This document shows, piece after piece, positions 7,875 to 16,112 of a stretch of DNA of 64,000 bases. Source of the DNA: Planosporangium spinosum (lineage in GTDB: Bacteria; Actinomycetota; Actinomycetes; Mycobacteriales; Micromonosporaceae). Both the position numbers and the translations under genes were made by a program. Location of the stretch: assembly GCF_049999945.1 (NCBI RefSeq), contig NZ_JBLYUB010000004.1:62001-126000 (forward strand), read 5' to 3'. Each line of letters begins with the position of its first letter. Position 1 is the first letter of the stretch. Below the pieces are notes generated by a model. The model ran no database searches. It was not told the origin of the DNA and saw only the letters and a list, made by a program, of their open reading frames with translations.

Positions 7875-8657
7875 GTGGCGCGACGGAGGCTCGGTTTCTG
7901 GCGCCGTCTGGTGGTGGTCATCGCGAAGCCGTGGCTGACGCTGATGACGCACCGCACGTGGTCGGGCATGGAGCACGTACCCCGGAGCGGGGGCGTGATC
8001 TTCGTGGCCAACCACATCTCGCACGCCGACCCGCTGGTGGCCGGCCACTATGTCTACGACGCCGGGCGCTGGCCGCAGTTCCTGGGCAAGGCCAGCCTGT
8101 TCAAGGTGCCGGTGCTCGGGCCGCTGCTGTACGCCGTGCGGCAGATCCCGGTGCACCGGGGGACCGCGGACGCGGTCAGGGCGCTCGATGCGGCGGTGGC
8201 GGCCGTCAAGGACGGCGAGACGGTCATCATCTACCCCGAGGGGACCACCACCCGGGAGCCGGACCTGTGGCCGATGCGGGGCAAGACCGGCGTGGCCCGG
8301 CTGTGGTTATCCACCGACGCCCCGGTCATCCCGGTCGTGATGTGGGGGCCGCAGGACATCTTCGATCCGCGGACCAGCAGGCTGCGGTTGCGCCCGCGGA
8401 CGCGGGTGACCGTGGCCGCCGGGCCGCCGCTGGACCTGTCGCGCTGGCGTGGCGCCGAGCCGACCGCGGCGACGTTGAACGAGATCACCGACGCGGTGAT
8501 GCTGCACCTGCGTGACATGCTGGCTGAGATCCGGGGCGCCACGCCGCCGCCGCTGTACCAGCCGGGAAGGCCGGACCGACCCGAAATGCCGGACCGACCC
8601 GAAATGCCGGACCGACCCGGAACGCCGGACCGGCCACGCATCGAGGAGCAGGCATGA
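7875..8657 (+). CDS. 1-acyl-sn-glycerol-3-phosphate acyltransferase family protein (PlsC-like)
   Basis: The protein should move an acyl chain to a lysophospholipid at the membrane. NHISHAD (about residues 43-49) is the HX4D catalytic motif and YPEGTTT (about 120-126) is the phosphate-binding block. A hydrophobic stretch near the N-terminus could anchor it. The 260-residue length is normal. GTG 7875 has GGAGGGGG just upstream. The last 30 residues are repeats of the type PDRPEM. It precedes gpsA, which makes glycerol-3-phosphate, so the pair fits phospholipid synthesis. The exact acceptor is not known. Confidence 0.92.
   Translation: MARRRLGFWRRLVVVIAKPWLTLMTHRTWSGMEHVPRSGGVIFVANHISHADPLVAGHYVYDAGRWPQFLGKASLFKVPVLGPLLYAVRQIPVHRGTADAVRALDAAVAAVKDGETVIIYPEGTTTREPDLWPMRGKTGVARLWLSTDAPVIPVVMWGPQDIFDPRTSRLRLRPRTRVTVAAGPPLDLSRWRGAEPTAATLNEITDAVMLHLRDMLAEIRGATPPPLYQPGRPDRPEMPDRPEMPDRPGTPDRPRIEEQA
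8571..8633 (+). repeat. 18-bp tandem repeat at the acyltransferase C-terminus
   Basis: CCGGACCGACCCGAAATG occurs twice exactly (8571-8588, 8589-8606), then once with two changes (8607-8624) and once in part. It codes for PDRPEM units and stays in frame. Confidence 0.9.
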
Positions 8658-8722
8658 GTGAGCGTAGCGAGCGAATCGGTGGGCTCGGTGCGGTGGAGCC
8701 TCGTGACGGGGGTGGGCGATGA
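8654..8722 (+). CDS. Possible micro-ORF bridging the acyltransferase gene and gpsA
   Basis: An open frame of 22 codons begins MSERSERIGG and ends EPRDGGGR. Its ATG overlaps the stop of the upstream gene (ATGA at 8654) and its stop overlaps the gpsA ATG (ATGA at 8719), so ribosomes could pass through all three frames. The first bases, GAGTGAGCGTAGCGAGCGAA, look like a dispersed repeat familiar from related genomes, so coupling rather than a functional peptide is the safer reading. Confidence 0.3.
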   Translation: MSERSERIGGLGAVEPRDGGGR

Positions 8723-9714
8723 GCCGCGCGGCGGTGCTCGGCGCGGGTTCGTGGGGGACCGCGTTCGCGAAGGTTCTCGGTGACGCCGGCAACGAGGTCA
8801 CGCTGTGGGCGCGCCGGCCGGAGGTGGCCACGGCGATCCGCGAGCAGCACGCCAACCCCGACTACCTGCCCGAGATGCGGCTGCCCGCGACGGTGACGGC
8901 GACCGCCGACCCGCGGCAGGCGATCGAGGGTGCCGACCTGGTCGTCCTCGCCGTGCCGTCCCAGACGCTGCGCGACAACCTGGGTGACTGGGCCGGCCAC
9001 TTCGGGGCCGACGCGACCTTCGTCAGCCTGATGAAGGGCATCGAACTGGGCACGCTCAAGCGGATGAGCGAGGTGATCGTCGAGGCGGCGGGAGTCGAGC
9101 CCGAACGGGTCGCCGTGGTGAGCGGACCCAACCTCGCGCCCGAGATCGCCGCCGAGCAGATCGCCGCGACGGTCGTCGCGTGCACCGACACCGAGCGGGC
9201 CGCGCGGGTGCAGAAGGCCATCGCGACGCGGTACCTGCGGCCGTACACCAACGACGACGTCGTCGGCTGCGAACTGGGCGGCGCGGTGAAGAACGTGATC
9301 GCGCTGGCCTGCGGGATGGCCCAGGGCCTGGGGTTCGGCGACAACACCAAGGCCACGTTGATCACGCGCGGCCTCGCCGAGACCGCCCGGCTCGGCGTGG
9401 CGCTCGGCGCCGACCCGCTGACCTTCGCCGGGCTCGCCGGCGTCGGCGACCTGGTGGCCACCTGCTCGTCTCCGCTGTCCCGCAACCGGACGTTCGGCGA
9501 GCACCTCGGCCGCGGCGAGAGCCTCGAACAGGCGCAGGCCGCCACCCGGTACACCGCGGAGGGGGTGAAGAGCTGCCTGTCGATCCGGGACCTGGCGCTG
9601 AAGTACGGCGTGGAGATGCCGATCACCGAGCAGGTCGAGCGGGTCTGCCACGAGGGGCTCGACCCCCGGGTGGCGGTCGAGGCGCTGATGGGCCGGCAGT
9701 TCAAGGCGGAGTGA
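8719..9714 (+). CDS. gpsA: NAD(P)-dependent glycerol-3-phosphate dehydrogenase
   Basis: GpsA reduces dihydroxyacetone phosphate to sn-glycerol-3-phosphate for phospholipids. The 331 residues start AAVLGAGSWGTAFAKVL, the Rossmann GxGxxG of the family. VSGPNLAPEIA (about 134-144), GAVKNVIALACGM (about 192-204) with the catalytic Lys, and RNRTFGEHLG (about 255-264) complete the pattern. The start ATG overlaps the end of a 22-codon micro-ORF and lacks a strong site of its own. The last codons and stop are copied in a 24-bp tandem duplication that leads into the next gene. Confidence 0.97.
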   Translation: MSRAAVLGAGSWGTAFAKVLGDAGNEVTLWARRPEVATAIREQHANPDYLPEMRLPATVTATADPRQAIEGADLVVLAVPSQTLRDNLGDWAGHFGADATFVSLMKGIELGTLKRMSEVIVEAAGVEPERVAVVSGPNLAPEIAAEQIAATVVACTDTERAARVQKAIATRYLRPYTNDDVVGCELGGAVKNVIALACGMAQGLGFGDNTKATLITRGLAETARLGVALGADPLTFAGLAGVGDLVATCSSPLSRNRTFGEHLGRGESLEQAQAATRYTAEGVKSCLSIRDLALKYGVEMPITEQVERVCHEGLDPRVAVEALMGRQFKAE

Positions 9715-9752
9715 GTGGGGAGCGTCGAGGCGGAGTGAGCGGGGAGCGCATG
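9705..9752 (+). repeat. 24-bp tandem duplication of the gpsA end
   Basis: GGCGGAGTGAGTGGGGAGCG (9705-9724) recurs with one change at 9729-9748. The first copy contains the gpsA stop codon. The second copy supplies the GGGGAG and runs into the start ATG of the next gene. Confidence 0.85.
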
Positions 9753-10868
9753 GGCTACGGGGACGGCACCCGCAGCGTACGGGCCGGCCTGCCGGAGCCG
9801 GGCGAGCCGGGCCAGCCGTTCCTTCCCGGCCCGGTGTTCGCGGCGCCGTACCACCTCGACCCGGTGGCCGGACCGCAGCCGGGCGTCGACGGGTACGGAC
9901 GCGGAGACAACGCCACCCGGCGGGCCCTGGAAGCCGCGATCGGCGACCTGGAGGGCGGGGAGTGCGTCACGTTCGCCTCGGGCATGGCGGCGGTGTCGGC
10001 GGTGTTGTTCACCCAGCTGCGGCCGGGCGACACCGTCGTACTGCCCGCCGACGGGTACTTCCTGACCCGGGCCTTCGCCGCCGAGTCGCTGCCCGGCGTG
10101 GATATCGTGCTCGCGCCGACCGCCGGCCCGTACCCGTCGTTCGACGGGGTACGGCTGGTGCTGCTGGAGACGCCGGCCAACCCCGGTCTCGACGTCTGTG
10201 ACCTCGCCGACCTCGCCGATCGGGCGCACGCCGCCGGCGCCCTCGTCGCGGTGGACAACACCACGCCGACCCCGCTCGGCCAGCGCCCGCTCGACCTGGG
10301 CGCCGACCTGGTCGTCGCCTCGGCCAGCAAGGCGCTCACCGGGCACTCCGACCTGATCCTCGGGTACGTGTGCACCGCCTCGCCGGATCTCGCCGCGCGG
10401 ACGAGGACCTGGCGCAGTGGTACCGGCGCGGTACCCGGCCCGTTCGAGGTGTGGCTGGCGCACCGCTCCCTGGGCACCCTGGACCTGCGCCTGGCCCGCC
10501 AGTCGGAGAACGCCGCCGCGGTCGCCGAGCTGCTCGCGGGGCGGCCGGAGGTGCGGTCGGTGCGCTGGCCGGGCCGGCCGGAGGACCCGTCGTACGAGGT
10601 GGCCCGCCGCCAGATGCGCCGGATCCCGGGCATCGTCACGTTCACGCTGCCGTCGAAGGCGCACGTCGACGCGTTCCTGACGGCGTCGAAGCTGATCGCG
10701 GCCGCGACGTCCTTCGGTGGTCTGCACACCAGCGCCGACCGCCGGGCCCAGTGGGGCGACGAGGTGCCGGAGGGGCTGGTACGCCTGTCGTGCGGGGTCG
10801 AGGACACCGCGGATCTCGTGGCCGACATCGCGGCGGCCCTCGACACTTCTGTCGTACCCGGTCCCTAG
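9750..10868 (+). CDS. PLP-dependent cystathionine gamma-lyase/synthase family enzyme
   Basis: This is a Cys/Met-metabolism fold-type I PLP enzyme of 372 residues. Visible features are the active-site segment YGRGDNATRRALEAAI, FASGMAAVSAVL (about 72-83) for phosphate contact, the aspartate of VAVDNTTPTP that pairs with the PLP nitrogen, and the PLP lysine in ASASKALTGHSD (about 190-201). Which reaction it catalyses (lyase, synthase or another sulfur substrate) cannot be told from sequence. Start ATG 9750 has GGGGAG 3 nt upstream; an in-frame GTG at 9735 is an alternative. It sits between gpsA and ung with no other sulfur genes near. Confidence 0.88.
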   Translation: MGYGDGTRSVRAGLPEPGEPGQPFLPGPVFAAPYHLDPVAGPQPGVDGYGRGDNATRRALEAAIGDLEGGECVTFASGMAAVSAVLFTQLRPGDTVVLPADGYFLTRAFAAESLPGVDIVLAPTAGPYPSFDGVRLVLLETPANPGLDVCDLADLADRAHAAGALVAVDNTTPTPLGQRPLDLGADLVVASASKALTGHSDLILGYVCTASPDLAARTRTWRSGTGAVPGPFEVWLAHRSLGTLDLRLARQSENAAAVAELLAGRPEVRSVRWPGRPEDPSYEVARRQMRRIPGIVTFTLPSKAHVDAFLTASKLIAAATSFGGLHTSADRRAQWGDEVPEGLVRLSCGVEDTADLVADIAAALDTSVVPGP

Positions 10869-10871
10869 AGT
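10866..10871 (+). promoter_or_regulatory. -10 hexamer TAGAGT, leaderless ung
   Basis: TAGAGT ends 7 nt before the ung ATG and overlaps the stop codon of the preceding gene. The distance fits transcription starting at the A of the start codon. Confidence 0.5.
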
Positions 10872-10878
10872 TTCGGGT

Positions 10879-11553
10879 ATGGCTCTGGACCTGATGCAGT
10901 TGCTGCCGCCCGACTGGCGGGACGCGATGAAGCCCCATCTCGACCTCGACACGGTGGCGGGGCTCAGCGAGTTCGCCGAGCGGGAGTACGGGTCGCATCC
11001 GGTCTACCCGCCGCTGCCCGACCTGTTCGCCGCGTTCCGGCTCTGCCCGGTGGACTCGGCGCGGGTGTTGATCCTCGGCCAGGATCCCTACCACAAGGCC
11101 GGCCAGGCGCACGGCCTGAGCTTCAGCGTCCGGCAGGGCGTCGCGGTGCCGCCGTCGCTGCGCAACGTTTTCAAGGAGCTGCGCGACGACCTGGGCGTGC
11201 AGCCGCCGGCGCACGGCGACCTGACCGGCTGGGCGGAGCAGGGCGTGCTGCTGCTCAACGCGGTGCTGACGGTGCGGGGCGGGGCGCCCGCGTCGCACGC
11301 CGGCCGCGGCTGGGAGCACGTCACCGACGCCGCGATCAAGGTGCTCGACGCCAAGGACAGCCGCGTCGTGTTCGTGCTGTGGGGTGGGTACGCGCGCAAG
11401 AAGGCGGCGCTGGTGACGAATCCGCGGCACGTCGTCCTGGAGGCAGGCCACCCGAGCCCGATGAACCCGCGCGGCTTCCTCGGTAGCCGCCCGTTCAGCG
11501 CGGTCGACCGGGCGCTCGCCGAGGCCGGCCTGCCGCCGGTCCGCTGGGCCTGA
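10879..11553 (+). CDS. ung: Uracil-DNA glycosylase
   Basis: Ung removes uracil from DNA at the start of base excision repair. The 224 residues hold LILGQDPYHKAGQAHGLSFS (about 62-81), the water-activating and DNA-binding loop with catalytic Asp. LLLNAVLTV (about 115-123) holds the uracil-binding Asn, and GHPSPMNPRGF (about 190-200) is the leucine-loop region with catalytic His. ATG 10879 is 10 nt after the upstream stop codon. There is no ribosome binding site but a good -10 hexamer at leaderless distance. Confidence 0.97.
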   Translation: MALDLMQLLPPDWRDAMKPHLDLDTVAGLSEFAEREYGSHPVYPPLPDLFAAFRLCPVDSARVLILGQDPYHKAGQAHGLSFSVRQGVAVPPSLRNVFKELRDDLGVQPPAHGDLTGWAEQGVLLLNAVLTVRGGAPASHAGRGWEHVTDAAIKVLDAKDSRVVFVLWGGYARKKAALVTNPRHVVLEAGHPSPMNPRGFLGSRPFSAVDRALAEAGLPPVRWA

Positions 11554-11614
11554 CCGGACGCTTCCTCCACGGTGGAGCGCGCCGGCAGGGGAGGCGCCTG
11601 TGGTGCACGCACGG

Positions 11615-11620
11615 TAAGGT
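11615..11620 (+). promoter_or_regulatory. -10 hexamer TAAGGT, leaderless ddl
   Basis: TAAGGT ends 7 nt before the GTG start of ddl, and no Shine-Dalgarno sequence is present between them. Confidence 0.5.
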
Positions 11621-11627
11621 CTGGCGC

Positions 11628-12719
11628 GTGAGTACGCCACGCAAGACCCGCGTCGCCGTCGTGTTCGGCGGCCGTAGCGCTGAGCACGCGATCTCCTGTG
11701 TCAGCGCCGGCAGTATCTTTGCCGCGCTGGACCCGGACGAGTTCGAGGTGGTCCCCGTGGGCATCACCCGCGAGGGGCGCTGGGTGCTCACGGACGGTGA
11801 CGGACAGTCACTGGCGATCAACGGCCGGACCCTCCCGGAGATCACCGACGGGTCGGGCTCCGCCGTCGTCCTCGCCCCGGACCCCATGGCCCGGGAGCTG
11901 GCGGCCGGCGACGCGATCAGCGCGCTGACCGACATCGACGTCGTGTTCCCGGTCCTGCACGGCGCCTACGGCGAGGACGGCACGATCCAGGGCCTGCTCG
12001 AGATGGCCGGCCTGCCCTACGTCGGCGCCGGGGTGTTCGCCTCGGCCGCCGGCATGGACAAGGAGTTCACCAAGAAGCTGGCCGCGGCCGAGGGCATCCC
12101 GGTCGGGCCGTACGCGGTGCTGCGCGCCGGCCAGTCGCTGTCCGAGGCCGACAAGGAGCGCCTCGGCCTCCCCGTGTTCGTCAAGCCGAGCCGGGCCGGC
12201 TCCAGCTTCGGCATCACCAAGGTCACCGACTGGGCCGACCTCGACCGGGCGATCGCGTTCGCCCGGGAGATCGACCCCAAGGTGCTCGTCGAGGCCATGG
12301 TGGTCGGCCGTGAGGTCGAGTGCGGCGTCCTGGAGGGCGAGTACGGCGGGGCACCCGAGGCGAGCCTGCCGGCCGAGATCCGGGTCGTGCGGGATCACGA
12401 CTTCTACGACTTCGAGGCCAAGTACCTCGACGACGCGTGCGAGTTCGACCTGCCGGTGCAGCTGCCCGAGGCCGTGATCGAGAAGATCCGTGAGTACGCC
12501 TGCCGCACCTTCACCGCGCTCGACTGCGCCGGCCTGGCCCGGGTGGACTTCTTCGTGACCCCCGAGCTGGACGTGGTGCTCAACGAGATCAACACGATGC
12601 CGGGCTTCACGCCGGTCTCGATGTTCCCGCGGATGTGGGCCGCGTCCGGCCTGGAGTACCCGAAGCTGGTCTCCCGCCTCGTGCGTACCGCGCTGCGCCG
12701 CGGTACCGGGCTGCGCTGA
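11628..12719 (+). CDS. ddl: D-alanine--D-alanine ligase
   Basis: Ddl joins two D-alanines for the peptidoglycan precursor. The 363 residues form the ATP-grasp pattern: RVAVVFGGRSAEHAIS at the N-terminus, VFPVLHGAYGEDGTIQGL (about 106-123), the central domain VFVKPSRAGSSFGITKV (about 183-199), and FFVTPELDVVLNEINTMPGF (about 307-326) with metal ligands. It starts with GTG at a leaderless distance from TAAGGT. A strong hairpin overlaps the stop codon. The penicillin-binding protein gene at 46-48 kb acts later in the same pathway. Confidence 0.98.
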   Translation: MSTPRKTRVAVVFGGRSAEHAISCVSAGSIFAALDPDEFEVVPVGITREGRWVLTDGDGQSLAINGRTLPEITDGSGSAVVLAPDPMARELAAGDAISALTDIDVVFPVLHGAYGEDGTIQGLLEMAGLPYVGAGVFASAAGMDKEFTKKLAAAEGIPVGPYAVLRAGQSLSEADKERLGLPVFVKPSRAGSSFGITKVTDWADLDRAIAFAREIDPKVLVEAMVVGREVECGVLEGEYGGAPEASLPAEIRVVRDHDFYDFEAKYLDDACEFDLPVQLPEAVIEKIREYACRTFTALDCAGLARVDFFVTPELDVVLNEINTMPGFTPVSMFPRMWAASGLEYPKLVSRLVRTALRRGTGLR

Positions 12720-12755
12720 CCGGTCCGCGGCCGGCCTCCGTCGGCCGTGGACCGG
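12720..12755 (+). terminator. Terminator between ddl and the converging DUF3515 gene
   Basis: A 14-pair stem (CCGGTCCGCGGCCG with CGGCCGTGGACCGG, one G-U pair) and an 8-nt loop start directly at the ddl stop codon. It could stop transcription from both sides. Confidence 0.75.
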
Positions 12756-12777
12756 GCCGGCCGGGCCGGCGGGGGAG

Positions 12778-13383
12778 TCAGCAGCCCGCCGGAGTATTCG
12801 CCGAGCGGGGCAGGGTGGCGGTGATCGGCCCGGAGAACTCGATCACCCACTGGCCGGGAGCACTGTACGACCGGGGCACGGTCACCTGTACCGACGTGTC
12901 CCGGTCGACCGTGGTCCACCGGGTGGCTCCGCCGTCGGACTGCGAGTACCAGCAGACCCCGGACAGGCCGTACACCTCCGCGCCGGGCGGCAGCGAGACC
13001 GGCGGGACGCCGCACGCCAGCGTGATCGCGGGATCCCCGTACGCCGCGTTCTGCCCGTCGCCGGCCGTCACCGGCCGACGCGGCCGGTCCCGCAGCGCGT
13101 CGGGCAGGTGGGTGGTCAGGTCGCGGCAGGCGGCCGCCTGCCGGGCGTCCAGCGGCGGTGCCGCCATCGACACCGGCGCGGTCGACTGGGGGCCGGGGCG
13201 TTCGGCCTGGTCGCCGCGGAAGCCGCCCAGCAGCCAGAAAAAGACGATCCCGACGATCACCGCGACCGGTAGGGCGATGAGCGTGGCCAGCCGGGCCGGG
13301 GACGGACCCGCGGCCGTGCCGGTGGTGCCTGTGGTCATGTCGGTCGTCGTACCCGTGGTCGTGTCGGTCGTGCCGGCGGTCAT
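12778..13383 (-). CDS. DUF3515 family membrane-anchored protein
   Basis: The 201 residues comprise a short Thr/Gly-rich cytoplasmic start with TTDTTTGTTTDMTTGTTG repeats, a single membrane segment IALPVAVIVGIVFFWLLGG (about 36-54), and an outside domain. That domain holds PPLDARQAAACRDL, ITLACGVPP, YGLSGVCWY and WTTVDRD, the pattern I recognise as DUF3515. Its function is unknown. The conserved cysteines may form disulfides outside the cell. ATG 13383 is one base from the stop of the upstream Lrp-type gene, so the two are very likely co-transcribed. Confidence 0.85.
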   Translation of the reverse strand: MTAGTTDTTTGTTTDMTTGTTGTAAGPSPARLATLIALPVAVIVGIVFFWLLGGFRGDQAERPGPQSTAPVSMAAPPLDARQAAACRDLTTHLPDALRDRPRRPVTAGDGQNAAYGDPAITLACGVPPVSLPPGAEVYGLSGVCWYSQSDGGATRWTTVDRDTSVQVTVPRSYSAPGQWVIEFSGPITATLPRSANTPAGC

Positions 13384-13384
13384 G

Positions 13385-13618
13385 TCAGAGGTGAACCACC
13401 GAACAGGTGAGCGTGCGCGTGATACCCGGCACGAGCTGGACCTTGCTCACTATCATCTTTCCGAGTTCGTCGACGTTGTGGGCTTCGGTGAGCACGACCA
13501 CGTCATAGGGGCCCGTGACCGCGTCCACACGTACCACGCCGGCGATGCCGCTGATCGTCGTGGCCACCTCGCGCGCCTTTCCGACCTCGGTCTGGATGAG
13601 GATGTACGCCTGGACCAC
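13385..13618 (-). CDS. Stand-alone Lrp/AsnC ligand-binding (RAM) domain protein
   Basis: Only the C-terminal RAM domain of Lrp/AsnC regulators is present: VVQAYILIQTEVGKA, DAVTGPYDVVVLTEA and the closing strand, 77 residues. There is no DNA-binding helix-turn-helix, so it cannot act as a normal regulator. Such proteins form open oligomers that bind amino acids and may modulate full-length Lrp proteins. GTG 13618 is chosen because AAGGAG lies 7 nt upstream and the family begins here. It is coupled to the DUF3515 gene by a one-base gap. Confidence 0.9.
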   Translation of the reverse strand: MVQAYILIQTEVGKAREVATTISGIAGVVRVDAVTGPYDVVVLTEAHNVDELGKMIVSKVQLVPGITRTLTCSVVHL

Positions 13619-13949
13619 GCCATGACTCCTTCCCGCGCCGCCGGGACGCGGCTCGCAGGTGAAACTACCGCACGACCGGTCGGCAGGGCAGGTGTGCTTA
13701 GCTCTCCTGCCGGATAGCACACGTGGATGGCGCCGATCCGCCCGGTGCGCCGGTCAGGACCGCCGGAACGTGCAAGGCTCCCGGTGCGGGCGGCGGCACC
13801 CGCCCGGCGGGCGGGTGCGGCGACGATGGCGGATGACGGCAGTGGCGGTGGGGACGCCGCCGGCGGCCGGTACGGCGGTGACGGCGGCGAACGCCGGCGG
13901 CGCGGTGACGGTGGGGACTGGGGGTCGTGGTGACGGACGGAGCACTGTG

Positions 13950-14891
13950 GTGACGGTGGCGAACGCCGGCGAGTTCGGCCTGATCGGCCGGGTGACCGCG
14001 CGGCTGGCGACCGGGCGGGCCTGCCTGCTCGGGCCGGGGGACGACGCGGCCGTCGTCGCCGCACCCGACGGGCGGGTCACCGCCTCCACGGACGTGCTCG
14101 TCGAGGGCCGCCACTTCCGGCGGGACTGGTCGAGCGCGCGTGACGTGGGGCACCGGGCGGCCGCGGCGAACCTCGCCGACATCGCCGCCATGGGCGCGGT
14201 ACCCACCGCGTTGCTGGTCGCCTTCTGCGCGCCGCCCGATCTCGACGTGCGGTGGGCGGAGGAGCTGGCCGACGGGCTGTCGGCGGAGGCGGCCAAGGTC
14301 GGTGCGGGCGTGGTCGGCGGGGACATGTCGGCGAGCCCGGTCCTGACCGTCGCGGTGACCGCGCTCGGGGACCTGGGCGGCCGGGCGCCGGTCGTCCGGT
14401 CCGGTGCCCGGCCCGGCGACGTGGTGGCGGTGCGGGGGCGGCTCGGGTACGCGGCGGCCGGCTACACCGTGCTCACCCGCGGGTTCCGCACGCCCAAGCT
14501 GCTGGTGGAGGCGTTCCGGCGGCCCGAGGTGCCGTATCCGGCCGGTCCGGAGGCGGCCCGATGGGGCGCCACCGCCATGATCGACGTATCGGACGGGCTG
14601 CTGGCCGACCTGGGGCACATCGCGAAGGCCAGCGGCGTCGGTATCGACCTGAAGCGGGAGGCGTTCGTGGTACCCGAGACCATGCGCAACGCGGCCGCCG
14701 CGCTCGGCGTCGACCCGTACCACTGGATCCTCGCCGGCGGCGACGACCACGCCCTGGCGGCGACGTTTCCGCCCGACGCCGCCCTGCCGGCCGGTTGGGT
14801 CGTCGTCGGCAGCGTCGGTGACGGCGGCGGGGTGACGGTCGACGGCCGGCCCTACCGGGGTGGGGCCACCGGCTGGGACCACTTCAAGTAG
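13950..14891 (+). CDS. thiL: Thiamine-monophosphate kinase
   Basis: ThiL makes thiamine diphosphate from the monophosphate with ATP. The 313 residues contain GEFGLIGRVTARL at the start, GPGDDAAVV (about 30-38), STDVLVEGRHF (about 49-59), AANLADIAAMGA (about 71-82), VGGDMS (about 124-129) and ATAMIDVSDGLLADLGHI (about 206-223), the metal and ATP sites of the family. GTG 13950 has GGAG at 7 nt; GTG 13947 is equally in frame. The frame stays open upstream to 13659, but that part is Gly/Thr-rich and not family-like. Confidence 0.95.
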   Translation: MTVANAGEFGLIGRVTARLATGRACLLGPGDDAAVVAAPDGRVTASTDVLVEGRHFRRDWSSARDVGHRAAAANLADIAAMGAVPTALLVAFCAPPDLDVRWAEELADGLSAEAAKVGAGVVGGDMSASPVLTVAVTALGDLGGRAPVVRSGARPGDVVAVRGRLGYAAAGYTVLTRGFRTPKLLVEAFRRPEVPYPAGPEAARWGATAMIDVSDGLLADLGHIAKASGVGIDLKREAFVVPETMRNAAAALGVDPYHWILAGGDDHALAATFPPDAALPAGWVVVGSVGDGGGVTVDGRPYRGGATGWDHFK

Positions 14892-14985
14892 GAGCCGTTC
14901 GTACCTGGGAGCCGTTGCGGGAACAGGGGAACAGTTGCCGGGAACAGTCGTCAACGCCACAGCGGGTAACGGTTCAATCGCCTCG

Positions 14986-14991
14986 TACCCT
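14986..14991 (+). promoter_or_regulatory. -10 hexamer TACCCT, leaderless acetyltransferase gene
   Basis: TACCCT ends 6 nt before the GTG start at 14998, with no Shine-Dalgarno sequence between. Confidence 0.4.
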
Positions 14992-14997
14992 TTACCC

Positions 14998-15465
14998 GTG
15001 ACGACCATTGAACTCAGGACGACCCGGTTCGACGATCCGGTGGCCCGTACCCTGGTCGCGGCGGCGCTGGCCGACCTCGGCGCGCGCTACGGCGGCAGCG
15101 GTGACGAGACCCCGGTCCATCCGGACGAGTTCGCGCCGCCGGCCGGGAACTTCCTGGTCGCCTGGGTCGACGGGGTACCCGCCGGCTGCGGTGGCTGGCG
15201 GACCCTGGCGGACGACGACGCGGTCGCCGAGATCAAGCGGATGTACACGGCGCCCGAGTGGCGGGGCCGTGGAGTGGCGTCCGCGGTGCTGCGGGCGATC
15301 GAGGAGAGCGCCCGGGAGGCGGGTAAGAAACGCACGGTCCTGGAGACCGGCGACCGCCAGCCGGAAGCGATCGCGCTCTACCGCAGGCTGGGGTACGAAC
15401 GGATCCCGAACTTCGGCTTCTACAAGGATTCGCCCGACTGTCTCTCGTTCGGCCGCCTTCTGTAG
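14998..15465 (+). CDS. GNAT family N-acetyltransferase
   Basis: The 155 residues form one GNAT domain. IKRMYTAPEWRGRGVASAVLRAIEESA (about residues 78-104, quoted as one motif with the acetyl-CoA loop R-G-R-G-V-A) is followed by LETGDRQPEAIALYRRLGYERI. The substrate is not known; the RxxGxG/A loop and the C-terminal YRRLGY are enough for the family call. The start is GTG directly after the leaderless -10. It lies 107 bp after thiL and faces rpmB across a terminator. Confidence 0.9.
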   Translation: MTTIELRTTRFDDPVARTLVAAALADLGARYGGSGDETPVHPDEFAPPAGNFLVAWVDGVPAGCGGWRTLADDDAVAEIKRMYTAPEWRGRGVASAVLRAIEESAREAGKKRTVLETGDRQPEAIALYRRLGYERIPNFGFYKDSPDCLSFGRLL

Positions 15466-15625
15466 GGGCGGCGGACCGGAGCCCGTGCCGGTCCGCCGAG
15501 CCCGTGCGATCCGCCGATCCCGTGCGGTCGGTCGCCCGGAACATGTGGGTGGACCGTCCGGAGCCGGTGGGTCGACCGTCCAGAGTCGCGGGGCCGGGCT
15601 TCCGGGAGCGTGGCCCCGCGGCCCC

Positions 15626-15654
15626 GCAACGCCCGGCGCGGGGCCGGGCGTTGC
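15626..15654 (+). terminator. Bidirectional terminator between the acetyltransferase gene and rpmB
   Basis: A perfect 11-bp stem (GCAACGCCCGG with CCGGGCGTTGC) with a 7-nt loop lies between two converging genes, 160 bp after one stop and 63 bp from the other. Confidence 0.75.
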
Positions 15655-15717
15655 ACGGGTACGCGTAACCGCCGGGTCGCCCGAGGCGTCCCGGCGGTCG
15701 GCGAGCTGAAGCGGGGG

Positions 15718-15909
15718 TTAGGCCCGCGTGACCTTGCCGGCCTTCAGGCAGGAGGTGCAGACCTGCATACGGCGGGTCGTGCCGCCACCGGCCGGAGTGC
15801 GCACCGTCTGGATGTTGGGGTTCCAACGACGGTTCGTCCGCCGGTGCGAGTGGGACACGTTGTGGCCGAAGCCCGGCCTCTTGCCACAGACGTCGCACAC
15901 GCTAGCCAC
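15718..15909 (-). CDS. rpmB: 50S ribosomal protein L28 (zinc-ribbon type)
   Basis: The 63 residues start VASVCDVCGKRPGFGHNVSHSHRRTNRRW, the L28 pattern, of which CDVCGKRPGFGHNVSHSH is most telling, and end with MQVCTSCLKAGKVTRA. Two CxxC pairs show the zinc-binding (C+) form. GTG 15909 has CAGGAG 6 nt upstream. The gene stands alone on the minus strand facing away from the DAK2 gene, as in many actinobacteria. Confidence 0.97.
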   Translation of the reverse strand: MASVCDVCGKRPGFGHNVSHSHRRTNRRWNPNIQTVRTPAGGGTTRRMQVCTSCLKAGKVTRA

Positions 15910-16112
15910 GAGAATCTCCTGGGTTGATCGCAACTGGTCACCCGCGAGTCGGCCGGGCAACCTGACGAGAGTACCTGACACCGGAGCGGCGAAGCCAACC
16001 GGGCGCGGGTGCCGTCCGCCACCGGCGCGGGTACCGTCCACCGTACCGGTGACCTGGGGGCGCGGACGCGCCCGGATCGTGACGCGGTGGGGCGGATGTC
16101 GTGGCCCGGCAC

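Noticed and set aside
8571..8633. Short direct repeats as a possible CRISPR array
   Set aside because: The units are directly adjacent with no unique spacers and code in frame for PDRPEM; the same holds for the other repeats in the window.
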